DNA of 44,392 bases from Flavobacteriales bacterium (GTDB lineage Bacteria; Bacteroidota; Bacteroidia; Flavobacteriales_D; Crocinitomicaceae): contig CANLAQ010000021.1 of the NCBI GenBank assembly GCA_947488235.1, forward strand, positions 1-44,392, given 5' to 3'. The notes under the pieces were generated by a model, which was given only the letters and a program-made list of their open reading frames with translations, was not told where the DNA came from and did no database searches. Below are positions 8,524 through 17,775 of this stretch, piece after piece. How positions within the stretch are numbered: position 1 is the stretch's first letter; each line of letters begins with the position of its first letter. A program made the translations under genes and the position numbers.

Positions 8524-9072
8524 TTATACAGATGGTGCGTTTTCTGCTCCTGCACTGGCTTTGAATCCTTCCTTACGAGGAAATTCTTCCGTGTTGATAA
8601 ACATACGGGTAAAAAATCCACGAATGTGCGTGTTATAATCTTTAATAGCCTCGTTGTAATAGTCACGCTCCGTATTGATTCTATTTTCAGTACCCTCTAA
8701 TTGTATTTGTAACCCTTTGAAGTTTTCTGTTGATTTTATTTGCGGGTAAGCTTCGTACATGATATTGATAGCAGTATTGATTTTCTTGCCCATTATTTCT
8801 AAATCTTCAGGTGTCTTTGCATTGACAATGCCAGATCTAGCTTGCGTAACTTGTAATAAGATGTCTTTTTCATTTTTAGCAGCCCCTTTTACGGTATTTA
8901 CTAAATTAGGAATCAAATCAACCCTTCTTTGGTAAGCAGATTGTACATTATTCCATTTTTCATTTACGGTTTCCTGACGGCTAACGGCTCCGCTATAGGC
9001 ATTGTAATACATTAAGAAAATGATTAATAAAAATCCTCCAATGGCAGCAAAAATAATATACGATTTTTTCAT
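8524..9072 (-). CDS. lemA: LemA family membrane protein
   Basis: The 182-residue protein fits the LemA family: one N-terminal membrane segment (about residues 5-24, IFAAIGGFLLIIFLMYYNAYS) and then a helical bundle with the family hallmarks VNEKWNNVQSAYQRRVDLIPNLVNTVKG and LQIQLEGTENRINTERDYYNEAIKDYN. By family knowledge the N-terminus is outside or short and the helical part is cytoplasmic, but the biochemical function is not established. It heads a lemA-TPM-TPM operon, with 8 bases to the next start. A -7-like element lies about 25 bases upstream. Confidence 0.93.
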   Translation of the reverse strand: MKKSYIIFAAIGGFLLIIFLMYYNAYSGAVSRQETVNEKWNNVQSAYQRRVDLIPNLVNTVKGAAKNEKDILLQVTQARSGIVNAKTPEDLEIMGKKINTAINIMYEAYPQIKSTENFKGLQIQLEGTENRINTERDYYNEAIKDYNTHIRGFFTRMFINTEEFPRKEGFKASAGAENAPSV

Positions 9073-9096
9073 TTTTTTAAAATTTATTTATTCTAT

Positions 9097-9104
9097 CAAA
9101 TTTA
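9097..9104 (-). promoter_or_regulatory. Probable -7 element of the lemA operon
   Basis: The minus strand reads TAAATTTG, an exact TAnnTTTG match, 24 bases before the lemA ATG at 9072. A correctly spaced TTG is not obvious (the nearest is 11 bases upstream), so confidence is moderate. Confidence 0.4.
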
Positions 9105-9165
9105 CATACATAATTCAAGGCAGTGATTGTTTTTATTGCTTATTTAACAATTTTTATCGCATCGC

Positions 9166-9759
9166 TTAATCCCCCACATGCTGATACTCTTTATGTTTGA
9201 ATTGGATCCAGTATTCTTTGAATTTTTCTGGGGTGGTAAATTGCTTTGTTTTTATGCTTCCAATGCTCATTTTTTGCAGGTTAATCAACCGTTCTTGTAG
9301 TTTTTTGTACAAGGAATAATTGGATTCATTGTCCCAAGATCCACAATGTTCTATTCCTGTAAAAGCATCCCTTTTGTTCGTGTGTAAAAAAGGAAATTGG
9401 ATGCAATATTTAACGGATTCTTTTAAATCTAATCCTTCTGTTGTGATTTTCGTATGATCGAAATCAAGCGCTAAGTAATCTCCTTTCGTAAAGGCAGCTT
9501 TTAAGTATTTACCTAAGGTATCGGCAACACGATTAGAAAGTTGATGTGCAATATCTCCGTCCTGGTTAAATTCTGCACCCTCATAGTAGGCAAAGAAGAA
9601 ATCTTTTGTAATTCGAATGCTGTCGTTTGGATATTTAACTTGCTTTATTTCTTTTTTAGGCTGGATTGACTTTAGTTTCTTTTTTTCTGTCTGACAAGAA
9701 TTCAAGCCAATACCAAGTACTGCGATAAATAAAAAATTAAATGTTAATGTTTTTTTCAT
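9166..9759 (-). CDS. Hypothetical lipoprotein
   Basis: The 197-residue product has a lipoprotein signal peptide: MKKTLTFNFLFIAVLGIGLNSC, with the lipobox LNSC ending at Cys22 and followed by a charged linker (QTEKKKLKSIQPKKE). The mature part is soluble and has two further cysteines (YCIQFPF and EHCGSWD) that could form a disulfide in the periplasm. The region DSIRITKDFFFAYYEG looks like a DUF3828-type start, but I cannot assign the family firmly. It is divergent from dinB, and the 121 bases between them hold a 25-bp palindrome. No functional link to the polymerases is shown. Confidence 0.75.
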   Translation of the reverse strand: MKKTLTFNFLFIAVLGIGLNSCQTEKKKLKSIQPKKEIKQVKYPNDSIRITKDFFFAYYEGAEFNQDGDIAHQLSNRVADTLGKYLKAAFTKGDYLALDFDHTKITTEGLDLKESVKYCIQFPFLHTNKRDAFTGIEHCGSWDNESNYSLYKKLQERLINLQKMSIGSIKTKQFTTPEKFKEYWIQFKHKEYQHVGD

Positions 9760-9801
9760 TTGTTGATAAAATGATTAAATAATAGTCAATTTATTTGATT
9801 A

Positions 9802-9826
9802 AAAAATAATCAAAATGATTATTTTT
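9802..9826. promoter_or_regulatory. 25-bp palindrome, candidate operator upstream of dinB
   Basis: A perfect inverted repeat has 11-base arms, AAAAATAATCA (9802-9812) and TGATTATTTTT (9816-9826), around AAA. It sits 54 bases before the dinB start in the intergenic region shared with the divergent lipoprotein gene. TGATTA recurs on the plus strand at 9772-9777, 9796-9801 and 9816-9821. The symmetry suits a dimeric repressor, but AT-rich DNA yields such repeats by chance more easily, and there is no T-run placement that would make it a terminator for a neighbouring gene. Confidence 0.45.
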
Positions 9827-9880
9827 GTTCTACCCAAAGATAGACAATCCAAAGTATAATTATTTAATTTTTTTTCTAAA

Positions 9881-11032
9881 ATGACATTTTCGCGCGCTAT
9901 TGTTCACATGGATCTAGATACTTTTTTTGTTTCTTGTGAACGCTTGTTGGACAGTCGTTTAGAGGGGCGACCCATTTTGATCGGAGGAATGAGTGATCGG
10001 GGCGTCGTTGCTTCCTGTAGTTATGAGGCAAGGCGTTTTGGGGTTCATGCTGCGATGCCTATGAAAATGGCGAGAGATCGTTGTCCTGATGCGGTTGTTA
10101 TTAAAGCAAATTCCGCTACTTACAGTAAATATTCAAGATTGGTCACCGAGATTATAGCGGAAGCATCTCCGGTCTATGAAAAGTCATCTATCGATGAGTT
10201 CTATATTGATTTTACGGGAATGGACAAGTACTTTGGGACTTTGCGTTACGCTTCAGAATTGAGACAGCGTATTTTGCGTGAAACGGGCTTGCCGATTTCT
10301 TTCGGTTTATCACAGAATAAAACAGTGTCTAAAATTGCTACAGGTGAAGCGAAACCTAACAATCAAATCAAAATAGAAGTAGGTGAGGAGCGTAATTTCT
10401 TGGCGCCTTTGTCTGTGCGTAAAATCCCAATGGTAGGGATTAAAACCTATCAAACTTTGTGTAATCTCGGGGTTCGTAAAATACAAACGATTCAAGAAAT
10501 GCCTGTGGAAATGATGCAAAGTGCTTTGGGTGAAAACGGTGTTTCTATTTGGAAAAAAGCACAAGGTCTTGACCTTTCTCCTGTGGAACAATACAATGAA
10601 CGCAAGTCTATTTCAACGGAGCGTACTTTTGAAAATGATACGATTGATGTCTTTAAACTCAAAAGCGTTTTAGTAGCTATGGCGGAGCATTTGGCCTTTC
10701 AGTTGCGCAAGGAAGATAAAGTGTCTGGTTGTGTAACGATTAAGATTCGCTATGCAGATTTTCAAACCTATACTTTGCAAAAACAAATTCCCTATACCGC
10801 AGCAGATCATGACTTTTTACCCGTTGTCAAAGAATTATTCGAAAAGATTTATCAACGCCGCTTATTGGTGCGCTTAATTGGTTTGCGCTATAGTGCTTTA
10901 GTTGCCGGAAATCACCAGTTGCGCCTTTTTGATGATGCCGTTGATTATGCTAGTCTTTACAAGGCATTAGATCATATTCGCTTGCGCTATGGCGAGCGTT
11001 CTGTTATGCGTGCTATCGGAATGAATTCTTAA
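9881..11032 (+). CDS. dinB: Y-family DNA polymerase IV
   Basis: The 383-residue protein is a full-length translesion polymerase. The palm carries D11 in VHMDLDTFF and D105/E106 in SSIDEFYID, the three metal-binding acidic residues of the family. The fingers motif YEARRFGVHAAMP and the thumb HhH region (VGIKTYQTLCNLGV) are intact. The little-finger domain follows, and QLRLF at residues 346-350 is an excellent beta-clamp-binding motif, placed before a C-terminal extension (YKALDHIRLRYGERSVMRA) typical of Bacteroidota DinB. It copies past damaged bases with low fidelity in the cytoplasm. The DnaE-like gene starts 18 bases downstream, so both are probably one transcript. That pairing resembles the ImuB-DnaE2 mutagenesis cassettes of other phyla, but here the Y-family member keeps all catalytic residues, whereas ImuB has lost them. 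The upstream palindrome may regulate the pair. Confidence 0.96.
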   Translation: MTFSRAIVHMDLDTFFVSCERLLDSRLEGRPILIGGMSDRGVVASCSYEARRFGVHAAMPMKMARDRCPDAVVIKANSATYSKYSRLVTEIIAEASPVYEKSSIDEFYIDFTGMDKYFGTLRYASELRQRILRETGLPISFGLSQNKTVSKIATGEAKPNNQIKIEVGEERNFLAPLSVRKIPMVGIKTYQTLCNLGVRKIQTIQEMPVEMMQSALGENGVSIWKKAQGLDLSPVEQYNERKSISTERTFENDTIDVFKLKSVLVAMAEHLAFQLRKEDKVSGCVTIKIRYADFQTYTLQKQIPYTAADHDFLPVVKELFEKIYQRRLLVRLIGLRYSALVAGNHQLRLFDDAVDYASLYKALDHIRLRYGERSVMRAIGMNS

Positions 11033-11050
11033 AAAAATATAATCCTACGC

Positions 11051-14014
11051 GTGAAAACTTATTCGCATTTCAGTTTAAAATATGGTGTCCTTTCTCCTGA
11101 AGAATTGGTCGATTGGGCACTTGAAGCAGGGTACGAAAGTGTCTGTTTGACAGACATTAATTCTACTGGAGCTGTAATGGCCTTTGTAAGAGCAGCACAA
11201 CGCAAAGGAATTAAAGCAATTGTTGGTGCAGAATTGTGCAATGGTAATGTACTTAAAGCGACCGTAATTGCAAAGAATAACAGGGGTTTACATGAGTTGA
11301 ATGTATTTATTTCTGAGTACTTACATCGTAATTTACCCTTTCCTGATGAATTGCCGCATTTGGGTTCTTGTATTATTTTTTACCCCTTGACTTTTAAGCG
11401 CCGCGCATTAAAGGAAAATGAGTTCTTCCAAATCTCGAGTAATATGTTGCTCAATTGCGCTTGGCAATTTCCCGAGCTTCCTAAAAATAAAATAGTGGCA
11501 TTGGATCTCATGATTTTTCGGTCTAAACGCGATTTTAATACCCATCGATTGTTGCGCGCTATCCATTTAAATTGTCTCTTATCAATGCTTCCAGTGGATC
11601 AACAAGCAGCTGAAACAGCACTTTTAATCTCTCGTGAACATTGGGAAGTAGCGTATAGAGATTTTCCTGATTACCTCAATAAAACAAAGGAGTTGTTTGG
11701 TCAATGTCAGGTTCATTTTTCCTTTGGAGAGGAAGCTACACCTCAGAATCCAGCAACTTATACAGGATCAAAAACGGAAGATGAACAGCTATTGCGTCAA
11801 CTTTGTGCGGATGGACTTGCCTATCGCTACACAACGATTACAGATGAAATTATAGCCCGTATTGAAAAAGAAATCGAAATTATTAGTCAGAAAGATTTCT
11901 TGTCCTATTTTTTAATTACTTGGGATTTTACTTCTTTCGCTCGATCAAAACAGTTTTTTTATGTAGGAAGAGGTAGTGGTGCCAATAGTATTGTCGCTTA
12001 TCTACTGCGCATTACAGATGTTGACCCCCTTGAATTAGATTTGTATTTTGAGCGTTTTATCAATCTCTATCGCAAAACACCTCCTGATTTTGATATTGAT
12101 TTTTCCTGGAAAGATAGGGATGAAGTAATTGATTATATCTTTCAACGCTTTCCGCATGCTACTTGGCTTTGTACTTATTCTACTTTTCAATATCGAGCCA
12201 CCGTTAGGGCTTTAGGGAAAGTTTTTGGTTTGCCGAAAACAGAAATTGATCAATTAAGCCACGGTGTTTTTGCAGTCGATCAATTGGATAAAGTCTCTTC
12301 CTTAGTGTTGCGTTACACGAAATACATTCAAGGTTTGCCCTCTCATCTAAGTGTTCATTCTGGAGGCATTGTGATCAGTGAAAAACCGATGACTTGGTTT
12401 TCTGCTACTTTCCTGCCACCAAAAGCGTATCCTACCACCCAATTCTCCATGCTTGAGGCAGAAGATGTTGGACTTTTTAAGTTCGATGTGCTCAGTCAAA
12501 GAGGATTGGGAAAAATTCGTGAATGTCTAGATGTTATTGCTTATAATCAACCCGATGCTCAGGTACATGATATTCATGACATTTCTTTTTTGAAGCAAGA
12601 CATAGCAATTAGAACGCTTCTTCTCGACACAAAAGTGTTGGGATGTTTCTATGTCGAATCTCCTGCAATGCGCATGTTGTTGACCAAACTTAAGGTGCAA
12701 AGTTATATCGAACTCGTCGCTGCAAGTTCCATTATTCGTCCCGGAGTGGCTCAGTCTGGAATGATGCGTGAATATATTCTTAGACATAAGGATCCTGAGC
12801 GAAGAAAACAAGCGCACCCTATGTTGTTAGAAATAATGCCTGAAACTTATGGTGTTATGGTGTATCAAGAAGATGTGATTAAAGTCGCACACTTTTTTGG
12901 TGGATTAAGTCTGGGAGAAGCTGATGTTTTACGAAGGGGAATGTCAGGGAAGTTTCGTTCAAGAAATGAATTTCAAAGTGTCAGAGATCGTTTTTTTGAA
13001 AATTGTGCACAACAGGGTCATGCGGTCGAAATCACTCAAACCGTTTGGGCACAGATTGAAAGTTTCGCGGGTTATGCTTTTTCTAAAGGACATTCGGCTT
13101 CTTATGCCGTTGAGAGTTATCAAAGCCTGTATCTAAAAGCCCATTTCCCTTTAGAATATATGGTGGCAACAATCAATAACTTTGGCGGCTATTATCGGAC
13201 TGAAATTTATGTACATGAAGCCCGCCGTTTTGGTGCTCTTATTGAACCACCATCTCTAAATGAAGGAGCTCATGCGTGTTTACTCAAAGGCAAGCGTTTG
13301 ATATTGGGCTTTATGTTAATCGAAGGATTGGAAACAAATATGGTTCAATATCTTCTCCAAGATCGTTTGGAAAATGGACCCTTTTTGAATTTTGATGACT
13401 TAATGAAACGCCTGAGGATTCCAATCGAACAATTGTCACTTTTGATCCGGATTGGAGCACTTAGGGATTTTCAGGAGGATCGTAAAACACTACTTTGGAA
13501 AGCGCACTTCTATCTAAATAAAAATAAAGCTCCGCGAAATGATGTGAGTTTATTTCCTGAAGCTCCACCCGTATTTAAGTTGCCCAATCTGCCAGAACAA
13601 GTGTTTGAGTCGGCCTTTGAGCAAATTGAATTACTGGGCTTTCCTTTATGCAATCCCTTTGATTTATTAGCGGTAAAGAATCTAGGGAATGTAACAACGC
13701 AAAATTCGGTTCAGTTGTTGATGCGTTCTTTAGGATGTATTTTTGAAATAAGTGCTTACTTAGTATCCATCAAACGCTCCAAAACAAGTAAGGGTACGCT
13801 GATGAATTTTGGCACTTTTATCGATTACCATGGCGACACCTTAGACACGGTCCATTTTCCGGAAGCAGTCCGAAAATATCCATTTATGGGCAAGGGAATT
13901 TACCGAATGAAAGGTCGTGTCACAGAGGAATTTGGATATTATTCTCTCGAGGTAGGACAAATGGAAAAATTGCCCTTTGTGGATGATGTGCGCTATCAAG
14001 AGTTGGGAGTATAG
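11051..14014 (+). CDS. Short DnaE-type DNA polymerase III alpha subunit with degraded PHP domain (DnaE2-like)
   Basis: The 987-residue protein (GTG start) is shorter than a replicative DnaE of about 1,150 residues or more. Polymerase residues are all present: D348 and D350 in PDFDID, D479 in FKFDVL, plus GRGSGANSIVAYLL, VMVYQEDVIK and AFSKGHSASYAVESYQ. The N-terminal PHP domain has lost its metal ligands: where active DnaE has HxH before YSLLDG this one has YSHFSLKYG, and LTDHGN is LTDINS. PHP proofreading or pyrophosphatase activity is therefore unlikely. DVSLF at 831-835 may bind the beta clamp, and an OB-like domain (TLMNFGTFIDYHGDTLDT) ends the protein; the tau-binding C-terminal domain is missing. 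Behind dinB and without a tau-binding domain, it fits an accessory error-prone polymerase that extends past lesions, like DnaE2. Neither ImuA nor a LexA-like gene is adjacent. The main replicative alpha subunit should be elsewhere in the genome. Confidence 0.9.
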   Translation: MKTYSHFSLKYGVLSPEELVDWALEAGYESVCLTDINSTGAVMAFVRAAQRKGIKAIVGAELCNGNVLKATVIAKNNRGLHELNVFISEYLHRNLPFPDELPHLGSCIIFYPLTFKRRALKENEFFQISSNMLLNCAWQFPELPKNKIVALDLMIFRSKRDFNTHRLLRAIHLNCLLSMLPVDQQAAETALLISREHWEVAYRDFPDYLNKTKELFGQCQVHFSFGEEATPQNPATYTGSKTEDEQLLRQLCADGLAYRYTTITDEIIARIEKEIEIISQKDFLSYFLITWDFTSFARSKQFFYVGRGSGANSIVAYLLRITDVDPLELDLYFERFINLYRKTPPDFDIDFSWKDRDEVIDYIFQRFPHATWLCTYSTFQYRATVRALGKVFGLPKTEIDQLSHGVFAVDQLDKVSSLVLRYTKYIQGLPSHLSVHSGGIVISEKPMTWFSATFLPPKAYPTTQFSMLEAEDVGLFKFDVLSQRGLGKIRECLDVIAYNQPDAQVHDIHDISFLKQDIAIRTLLLDTKVLGCFYVESPAMRMLLTKLKVQSYIELVAASSIIRPGVAQSGMMREYILRHKDPERRKQAHPMLLEIMPETYGVMVYQEDVIKVAHFFGGLSLGEADVLRRGMSGKFRSRNEFQSVRDRFFENCAQQGHAVEITQTVWAQIESFAGYAFSKGHSASYAVESYQSLYLKAHFPLEYMVATINNFGGYYRTEIYVHEARRFGALIEPPSLNEGAHACLLKGKRLILGFMLIEGLETNMVQYLLQDRLENGPFLNFDDLMKRLRIPIEQLSLLIRIGALRDFQEDRKTLLWKAHFYLNKNKAPRNDVSLFPEAPPVFKLPNLPEQVFESAFEQIELLGFPLCNPFDLLAVKNLGNVTTQNSVQLLMRSLGCIFEISAYLVSIKRSKTSKGTLMNFGTFIDYHGDTLDTVHFPEAVRKYPFMGKGIYRMKGRVTEEFGYYSLEVGQMEKLPFVDDVRYQELGV

Positions 14015-14068
14015 AGCGTATTCGAGTGCTATCAATTTCTTAAGCTTACTACTGGAGAGGTCACTTTA

Positions 14069-14097
14069 TTGAAAATTCTTTTAATGTAGTACCTTTG
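14069..14097 (+). promoter_or_regulatory. Promoter of the DEAD-box helicase gene
   Basis: TTG at 14069-14071 and TACCTTTG at 14090-14097 have an 18-base spacer, a textbook Bacteroidota promoter. Only 4 bases (TCTT) lie between the -7 element and the ATG at 14102, so the transcript probably begins at or next to the start codon. Confidence 0.7.
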
Positions 14098-14101
14098 TCT
14101 T

Positions 14102-15319
14102 ATGAAATTCAAGGATTATCCCATTTCTTCATTAATTAAAGGTCAACTTGAAAAGTTAGGTTTTTCAAGACCTACAGATATTCAACACCGAGCTATAAAA
14201 CATATTCTTGATGGGGAAGATGTCATGGCTGTTGCGCAAACCGGAACTGGTAAAACAGCCGCGTTTGTGATTCCAGTGATTCACCATCTTTTGAATCCAA
14301 AAGATTTAAAGAAAAAACAAATTAGATGTTTGGTAATGGTTCCTACGCGTGAATTAGCCAAGCAAATTTCTGAAGTCTTTAAGGAAATTGGTGCAGCCAC
14401 TAAATTAAAAACACTGGGCCTGTTTGGTGGTGTAGATCAAGAGGATCAAATTCATCAATTGCAACACAAAGTTGATATTTTGGTAACGACTCCAGGTCGT
14501 ATGTTTGATCTTGTTTCACAAGGTTTTATTGATTTATCGAAGGTAGAAATCTTGGTCCTAGATGAGGCTGACTTAATGCTAGACCTCGGGTTCACAAAAG
14601 ACATAACGGATGTATTGCGTTTGCTTCCCAAAAAGAGACAAACTTTGTTCTTTACTGCTACAATTTCCAAAAAAATAAAATCCTTGGCATACGATGTTGT
14701 TCGAGATGCTATTCGCATTCAAATTTCACCTAAAAACCCTGTCGCTAAAAATGTTGAGCATGCTGTGGCTTTTATTGAAATGGATGACAAAAGATTCTTT
14801 CTTGAGAATATTTTAACTGAATTCGAAACTCAAAAATTCATTGTCTTCGTTCGTACGAAAGTGCGTGCTGAAAGGGTAGTTGCTGCCATGCTTCGTGTTG
14901 AAATTGAAACAGAAGCCTTACATGGTGGAATTGAACAAGATAAACGCTTTGCTATTTTGGAACGCTTCAGAAAAGGTGAAAGCCGCGTGCTCATAACCAC
15001 TGATGTTGCTTGTCGTGGAATTGATATTCCTGATATGGATTATGTCATCAATTATGACTTACCGGACAATCCAGAGAATTATGTCCACCGTTGTGGAAGA
15101 ACGGGTAGAGGAGAATCAAATGGTCAAGCCTTGTCTTTTTGCAGCCCAGAAGAAAAAGTACTACTCGAAGCCATTGAAGTTTATACAGGTGAAGAAATTC
15201 TACATTATGACATCACCTCAGCTGAATATAAGGATATACTTATAGACACAACTGATCCAACTTATAACTGGCAGAAATTAATGAACGAATACGATAAAGA
15301 AAATAAAGGTTGGGATTAA
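14102..15319 (+). CDS. DEAD-box ATP-dependent RNA helicase (RhlE/DbpA-like)
   Basis: The 405-residue protein contains the two RecA-like domains of a DEAD-box helicase and little else. Visible motifs in order are the Q motif (GFSRPTDIQHRAI), Walker A AQTGTGKT at 45-52, PTRELA, TTPGRM, DEAD at 154-157, TAT at 185-187 (the usual SAT with Thr for Ser), VFVRTK, TDVACRGIDIPD, and HRCGRTGR at 329-336. It unwinds or remodels RNA, probably in ribosome assembly or mRNA decay; it lacks the long basic tail of many RhlE proteins, so its specific target is unknown. MKFKDYPISSLIKGQLEKLG is where homologues start, which makes the start secure. Its own promoter abuts the start codon. The stop overlaps the stop of lon by 4 bases in convergent orientation. 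Confidence 0.95.
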   Translation: MKFKDYPISSLIKGQLEKLGFSRPTDIQHRAIKHILDGEDVMAVAQTGTGKTAAFVIPVIHHLLNPKDLKKKQIRCLVMVPTRELAKQISEVFKEIGAATKLKTLGLFGGVDQEDQIHQLQHKVDILVTTPGRMFDLVSQGFIDLSKVEILVLDEADLMLDLGFTKDITDVLRLLPKKRQTLFFTATISKKIKSLAYDVVRDAIRIQISPKNPVAKNVEHAVAFIEMDDKRFFLENILTEFETQKFIVFVRTKVRAERVVAAMLRVEIETEALHGGIEQDKRFAILERFRKGESRVLITTDVACRGIDIPDMDYVINYDLPDNPENYVHRCGRTGRGESNGQALSFCSPEEKVLLEAIEVYTGEEILHYDITSAEYKDILIDTTDPTYNWQKLMNEYDKENKGWD

Positions 15320-17775
15320 ATCTTTGGAGGTAATTCCAAAGTGATGGCATCGCTCACTTTTTCTTTTGTTAAAGCCAATTCAATTACTTCTTTCATACTA
15401 CTCACATAATTGATGGTCAATCCTGTAAGGTAACTTGCATTAATTTCATCAACATCTTGTTTATTCTTAGCGCAAAGTATTAATTCATGAATCCCAGCTC
15501 TTTTTGCTGCAAGTATTTTCTCCTTTATTCCACCAACAGGCAATACATCTCCTCGTAAAGTGATTTCACCTGTCATGGCCAATCCTTTTTTAATTTTTCG
15601 TTGAGAATATAAGGAAGCTAGGGAACTTAACATGGTGATTCCAGCGCTAGGTCCATCTTTGGGTGTCGCTCCTTCTGGAACATGTATGTGAATGTTGTAA
15701 TGATCGAAGATTTCTTGAGGAAGTCCAATCCAGTGGCTGTGAGCTTTTAAAAACTCTAAAGCTATCACAGCACTTTCTTTCATTACATCTCCTAAATTTC
15801 CAGTTAAGGTTAATTTCCCTTTTCCTTTTGTAATAGAAGATTCGATAAATAGAATGTCACCACCTACGCTGGTCCATGCCAAACCTGTTACTACACCTGC
15901 AACATTGTTATTGGCGTACTTGGTTCTTGATCTTCCAGCACCTAAAAAATTAAATAAATCTTCAGGGGTTATTTTGTCAGTGAATTGTTCATCTGTAGCT
16001 TTTTGTCTTGCACGATTTCTAGTCAATTTGGCAATTACCTTATCCAAGCCTCTCACGCCAGATTCGTTGGTATATTCTTCAATTAATTTTTCTAGAACTT
16101 TTTTATCAATTGAAATGTCTTTTTTATTCAATCCATGCTCCAGAATTTGCTTGTTAAGTAAATGTCTTTTAGCAATTTCGATTTTCTCTTCAATGGTGTA
16201 GCCATTTACTTCAATTATTTCCATTCTATCTCGAAGGGGACCTTGAATTTCAGCTAAACTATTTGCTGTAGCGATAAAAAGCACCTTAGAAAGATCAAAT
16301 TCATTTTCTACATAGTTGTCATAAAATGCACTATTCTGTTCAGGGTCTAATACCTCCAACAAGGCAGAAGATGGATCGCCGTGATTACTTCTTCCTAATT
16401 TATCTATTTCATCTAACACAAAAACTGGATTCGCACTTCCTGCTTTTTTTAGATTCTGCATGATGCGACCTGGCATGGCTCCAATATAGGTTTTTCTGTG
16501 ACCTCTAATTTCTGCTTCGTCATGAACTCCACCTAGTGAAACACGAACATAATTCCTACCTAATGCTTCAGCGATTGATTTTCCTAATGATGTTTTTCCA
16601 ACTCCAGGAGGACCGTAAAAACAAAGGATAGGAGATTTCATATTTCCTTTTAGCTTTAAAACAGCTAAATATTCTAAGATCCGCTCCTTTACTTTTTCCA
16701 TGCCGAAATGATCTCTATCCAAGATTTTTTTAGCGCGTTTTAAGTCGAGATTGTCTTTGGAATAGACTGACCAAGGAAGGTCTAAAAGTAAGTCTAGGAA
16801 ATTTAATTGTACCGTATACTCAGCTCCCTGGGGATTCATTCGATGTAATTTTTCTAATTCCTTATGAAAAGTTTTAGACACTGCTTCGGACCATTTTTTC
16901 TTCTCTGCACGATTTCTTAATTCAATGATATCTTGTTCCTGAGGATTATCTCCCAATTCTTCTTGAATCGTGCGCATTTGTTGATGCAAGAAATAATCGC
17001 GTTGTTGCTTATCAAGATCCTTCTTAACGCGATTTTGTATTTCATTACGCATCTCCAACATTTGAATTTCAATGGTCAAATGTTCCATCACCATCATGAC
17101 TCTTTTTTCCATGTCCATTTCTTCTAACATCTCTTGTTTTTTAGAGACATCAGCATTCATGTTCGAGGAAATGAAGTTGACTAAAAATGTTGGGCTGTCA
17201 ATATTTCCGATTGCAAATTGAGCTTCAGAAGGAATGTTTGGACTGTCACGAATGATTTGAAGTGCTAATTCTTTAATGGTTTTAAACATCATGTTTAATT
17301 CCTTATTCTTTTTGTCAAGTTTTTTTTCGCTTAATATGTTAACAGTAGCGCGCATGTACGGTTCAGTTTGCGTTTCTGTCTCCATTTCAAATCTTCGCTT
17401 TCCTTGAATGATAACGGTTGAACTGCCATCGGGCATTTTCAATAGGCGGATAATTTGAGCTACGGTTCCTACTTTGTGTAAATCATTAAATCCTGGGGCT
17501 TCCTCATCTTGATTGCGCTGAGAAACGACACCAATGATCTTATTTCCTTTATTTGCCTCTTGAACCAATTTAATTGATTTATCGCGACCAACAGTAATTG
17601 GAATAACCACACCTGGAAACAAAACATTGTTGCGTAAAGGAAGTATAGGTAAGTCACTCGGAAAGACCTGCTTGTTTACATTTTCCTCTTCCTCTGCAGT
17701 AATTAAAGGTATAAATTCTGCATCTGTTTCAATCCCACTGAAACCAAAAAAATCATTTTCGAAAATTTCGCTCAT
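15316..17775 (-). CDS. lon: ATP-dependent protease Lon
   Basis: The 819-residue protein is a complete LonA. The N-terminal substrate-binding domain begins at [19 protein letters not shown] after a 40-residue acidic extension. A coiled-coil region ([25 protein letters not shown]) leads into the AAA+ module with Walker A GPPGVGKT at 388-395 and Walker B FVLDEIDK. The proteolytic domain has the catalytic dyad S710 in KDGPSAG and K753 in [11 protein letters not shown]. It degrades misfolded and regulatory proteins in the cytoplasm. It appears monocistronic and is convergent with the helicase, sharing 4 bases at the stop codons, so no intrinsic terminator fits between them. I see no clear heat-shock-type promoter upstream. 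Confidence 0.97.
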   Translation of the reverse strand: MSEIFENDFFGFSGIETDAEFIPLITAEEEENVNKQVFPSDLPILPLRNNVLFPGVVIPITVGRDKSIKLVQEANKGNKIIGVVSQRNQDEEAPGFNDLHKVGTVAQIIRLLKMPDGSSTVIIQGKRRFEMETETQTEPYMRATVNILSEKKLDKKNKELNMMFKTIKELALQIIRDSPNIPSEAQFAIGNIDSPTFLVNFISSNMNADVSKKQEMLEEMDMEKRVMMVMEHLTIEIQMLEMRNEIQNRVKKDLDKQQRDYFLHQQMRTIQEELGDNPQEQDIIELRNRAEKKKWSEAVSKTFHKELEKLHRMNPQGAEYTVQLNFLDLLLDLPWSVYSKDNLDLKRAKKILDRDHFGMEKVKERILEYLAVLKLKGNMKSPILCFYGPPGVGKTSLGKSIAEALGRNYVRVSLGGVHDEAEIRGHRKTYIGAMPGRIMQNLKKAGSANPVFVLDEIDKLGRSNHGDPSSALLEVLDPEQNSAFYDNYVENEFDLSKVLFIATANSLAEIQGPLRDRMEIIEVNGYTIEEKIEIAKRHLLNKQILEHGLNKKDISIDKKVLEKLIEEYTNESGVRGLDKVIAKLTRNRARQKATDEQFTDKITPEDLFNFLGAGRSRTKYANNNVAGVVTGLAWTSVGGDILFIESSITKGKGKLTLTGNLGDVMKESAVIALEFLKAHSHWIGLPQEIFDHYNIHIHVPEGATPKDGPSAGITMLSSLASLYSQRKIKKGLAMTGEITLRGDVLPVGGIKEKILAAKRAGIHELILCAKNKQDVDEINASYLTGLTINYVSSMKEVIELALTKEKVSDAITLELPPKI

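Noticed and set aside
15854..16201. 115-codon plus-strand frame opposite lon
   Set aside because: It is antisense to the conserved AAA+/protease part of Lon; the composition mirrors the lon codons.
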